Assembly: GCF_022539315.1 (NCBI RefSeq)
Contig: NC_066316.1
Location: 53,631,994-53,695,993 of the forward strand
Direction: 5' to 3'
Length of the DNA stretch: 64,000 nucleotides
Source: Serinus canaria
Taxonomy: Eukaryota > Chordata > Aves > Passeriformes > Fringillidae
The first letter of the stretch is position 1. Every line of letters begins with the position of its first letter. A program made the translations under genes and the position numbers. This document shows, in pieces, positions 62,901 to 64,000 of the stretch. The notes below the pieces were generated by a model. It was not told where the DNA came from. It made no database searches and was given only the letters and a program-made list of their open reading frames with translations.

Positions 62901-64000
62901 CCATTGCCCTTTCCACTGTATCAATTGGATATATAAGAATGTGGCATTTTCCTTCCCTTAACATTTTCTGATGTGGTAGACAGACAAATGAGTAACATGT
63001 GTGTCATAAAACAAGTTCAGATTTTTTTCTTTTTTTAGCATAAAAATGTAGTTTACCCCTAACTCTTCATGTCAGGATTTGAGGACTGGGAATCTATTTT
63101 GTATCCCTAGTCTGCACAAATCCTTCCTCATATGTGCAAAACACCTGGGGCCTTCCTATCACCACTTTCTCGCAGCTGTTCCTTCAAGCTCACACTTGAT
63201 GGCTGCAATTGGTGTGACAGAGAGGGGAGTAATCCTGCATTATGTGCCACTGTTTACAAGTGACTGGGGATATTTGCACGTCAATGTTGTGCCTGTGCCT
63301 TCAGCTAATAAGCGAGAGTTTGGCTCTGAGAGGTCTTACTGGTTTTCACTACCAGTGACCATAAATAATGGTCACTGATGCAGAGCATCCAACAATTTGC
63401 TTGTCTGTTTCCTTTTTTTTGTGAATGTTGTATTTTCCATTCTGGCTATGCAGAAAATTTTTGTGATTTCCAATGCTCCTTGTTAATCTGGGAGCAGAAG
63501 CATTACAGAGCAAACACACGCTGGAGAAGCCAGGGCAGAGGTACCCCCAAACCCAACAGCCACCCCTTGGATACAAGGGAAAGTAAGCCTGGCAATGCCA
63601 CAGCTGCATTTTTCCTGGGACTGAGGGGACCTGCTGTTCTTCCCTTTTTGAGCTTTTTCTCCTCAAGTATTGGTTTAGCAAACCTGTAAACCAGGTAGTG
63701 TATCTTGCAAAAAAAGGCTCTGGCTATCTTGAAAATTTTGTGGACTGACTGCTGAAATGTTGCTCTGTATCTGTCAGAAATGGAACTGTATTCCTTATTC
63801 ACTTCACCCATCCTCCTGAAGCCTCATTCCTAAAGCAGCAATATTTCTCTTCCATATTTCCTAACATTGCAGCATTATTCTAAGTTTCATAATCTCTCCT
63901 ACCATCACAGTCATATAGAATTCATGTGCTTTTACCCACCATGCACAGAATGGAAGACCTGGAATGAAAATGTAATTAAATCATATGCAAATAAAAAATG
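56991..64000. other. Unique non-coding DNA, no gene recognised
   Basis: No supported gene. A poly-T run of about 16 at 59536-59551 is followed by GT repeats. A 12-bp direct repeat AGTCACTTCTCC lies at 61575 and 61600. Frames at 63349-63811 on both strands (99-110 codons) overlap each other and look like chance. The window ends in AT-rich DNA with an octamer (63985-63992). Confidence 0.55.

Noticed and set aside
1..64000. CRISPR arrays, operons, tRNA or rRNA genes
   Set aside because: No regularly spaced direct repeats, no bacterial gene layout, and no tRNA or rRNA consensus seen; the window is vertebrate nuclear DNA.

Overview
The window looks like nuclear DNA from a bird, and I see no protein-coding gene in it. 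The avian call rests on the repeats. There are three 3' ends of CR1 retrotransposons, the dominant bird LINE; two of them finish in the ATTCTATGAT-type tail. There is also one solo long terminal repeat of a family common in birds. Repeats are sparse, and most of the sequence is AT-leaning, unique, non-coding DNA. All long open frames fall either in a GC-rich island, in a low-complexity tract, or in unique DNA where both strands are equally open, and none resembles a known protein family. I cannot name the locus, or say whether the window is intergenic or a large intron.

Layout: 1-16.7 kb is unique non-coding DNA with a paired octamer (POU-type) motif near 9.0 kb and an AT-rich candidate conserved element near 12.8 kb. 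A CR1 end (16.7-17.06 kb) lies just left of a strong CpG island (17.15-17.76 kb). The island runs into a shelf (17.76-18.06 kb) carrying an E-box, a perfect CRE, a TCF/LEF-type site and an AP-1 site. This is the best promoter candidate in the window. From 18.1 to 23.4 kb there are only simple repeats, a perfect 14-bp hairpin and G-quadruplex tracts. At 23.4-24.5 kb a minus-oriented solo LTR abuts a much older minus-oriented CR1-superfamily fragment, in which a decayed reverse transcriptase can still be read.

From 27.6 to 28.27 kb there is a long purine-rich tract that flips abruptly to pyrimidine-rich. It is followed by a CR1 end (28.65-29.13 kb) containing two long, nearly perfect hairpins back to back, the most unusual structure in the window. 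From 29 to 64 kb the sequence is again mostly unique. It holds a weak CpG cluster (34.9-35.1 kb), a second compact CpG island (42.3-42.6 kb), a 3'-truncated CR1 (48.8-49.1 kb) and several AT-rich, transcription-factor-motif-rich stretches that could be enhancers (37.2, 52.1 and 56.8 kb).

No genes act together here in any way I can support. If there is a system, it is regulatory: one to three orphan CpG promoters embedded in candidate enhancer DNA. The enhancer calls rest on composition and motifs only and would need cross-species alignment.
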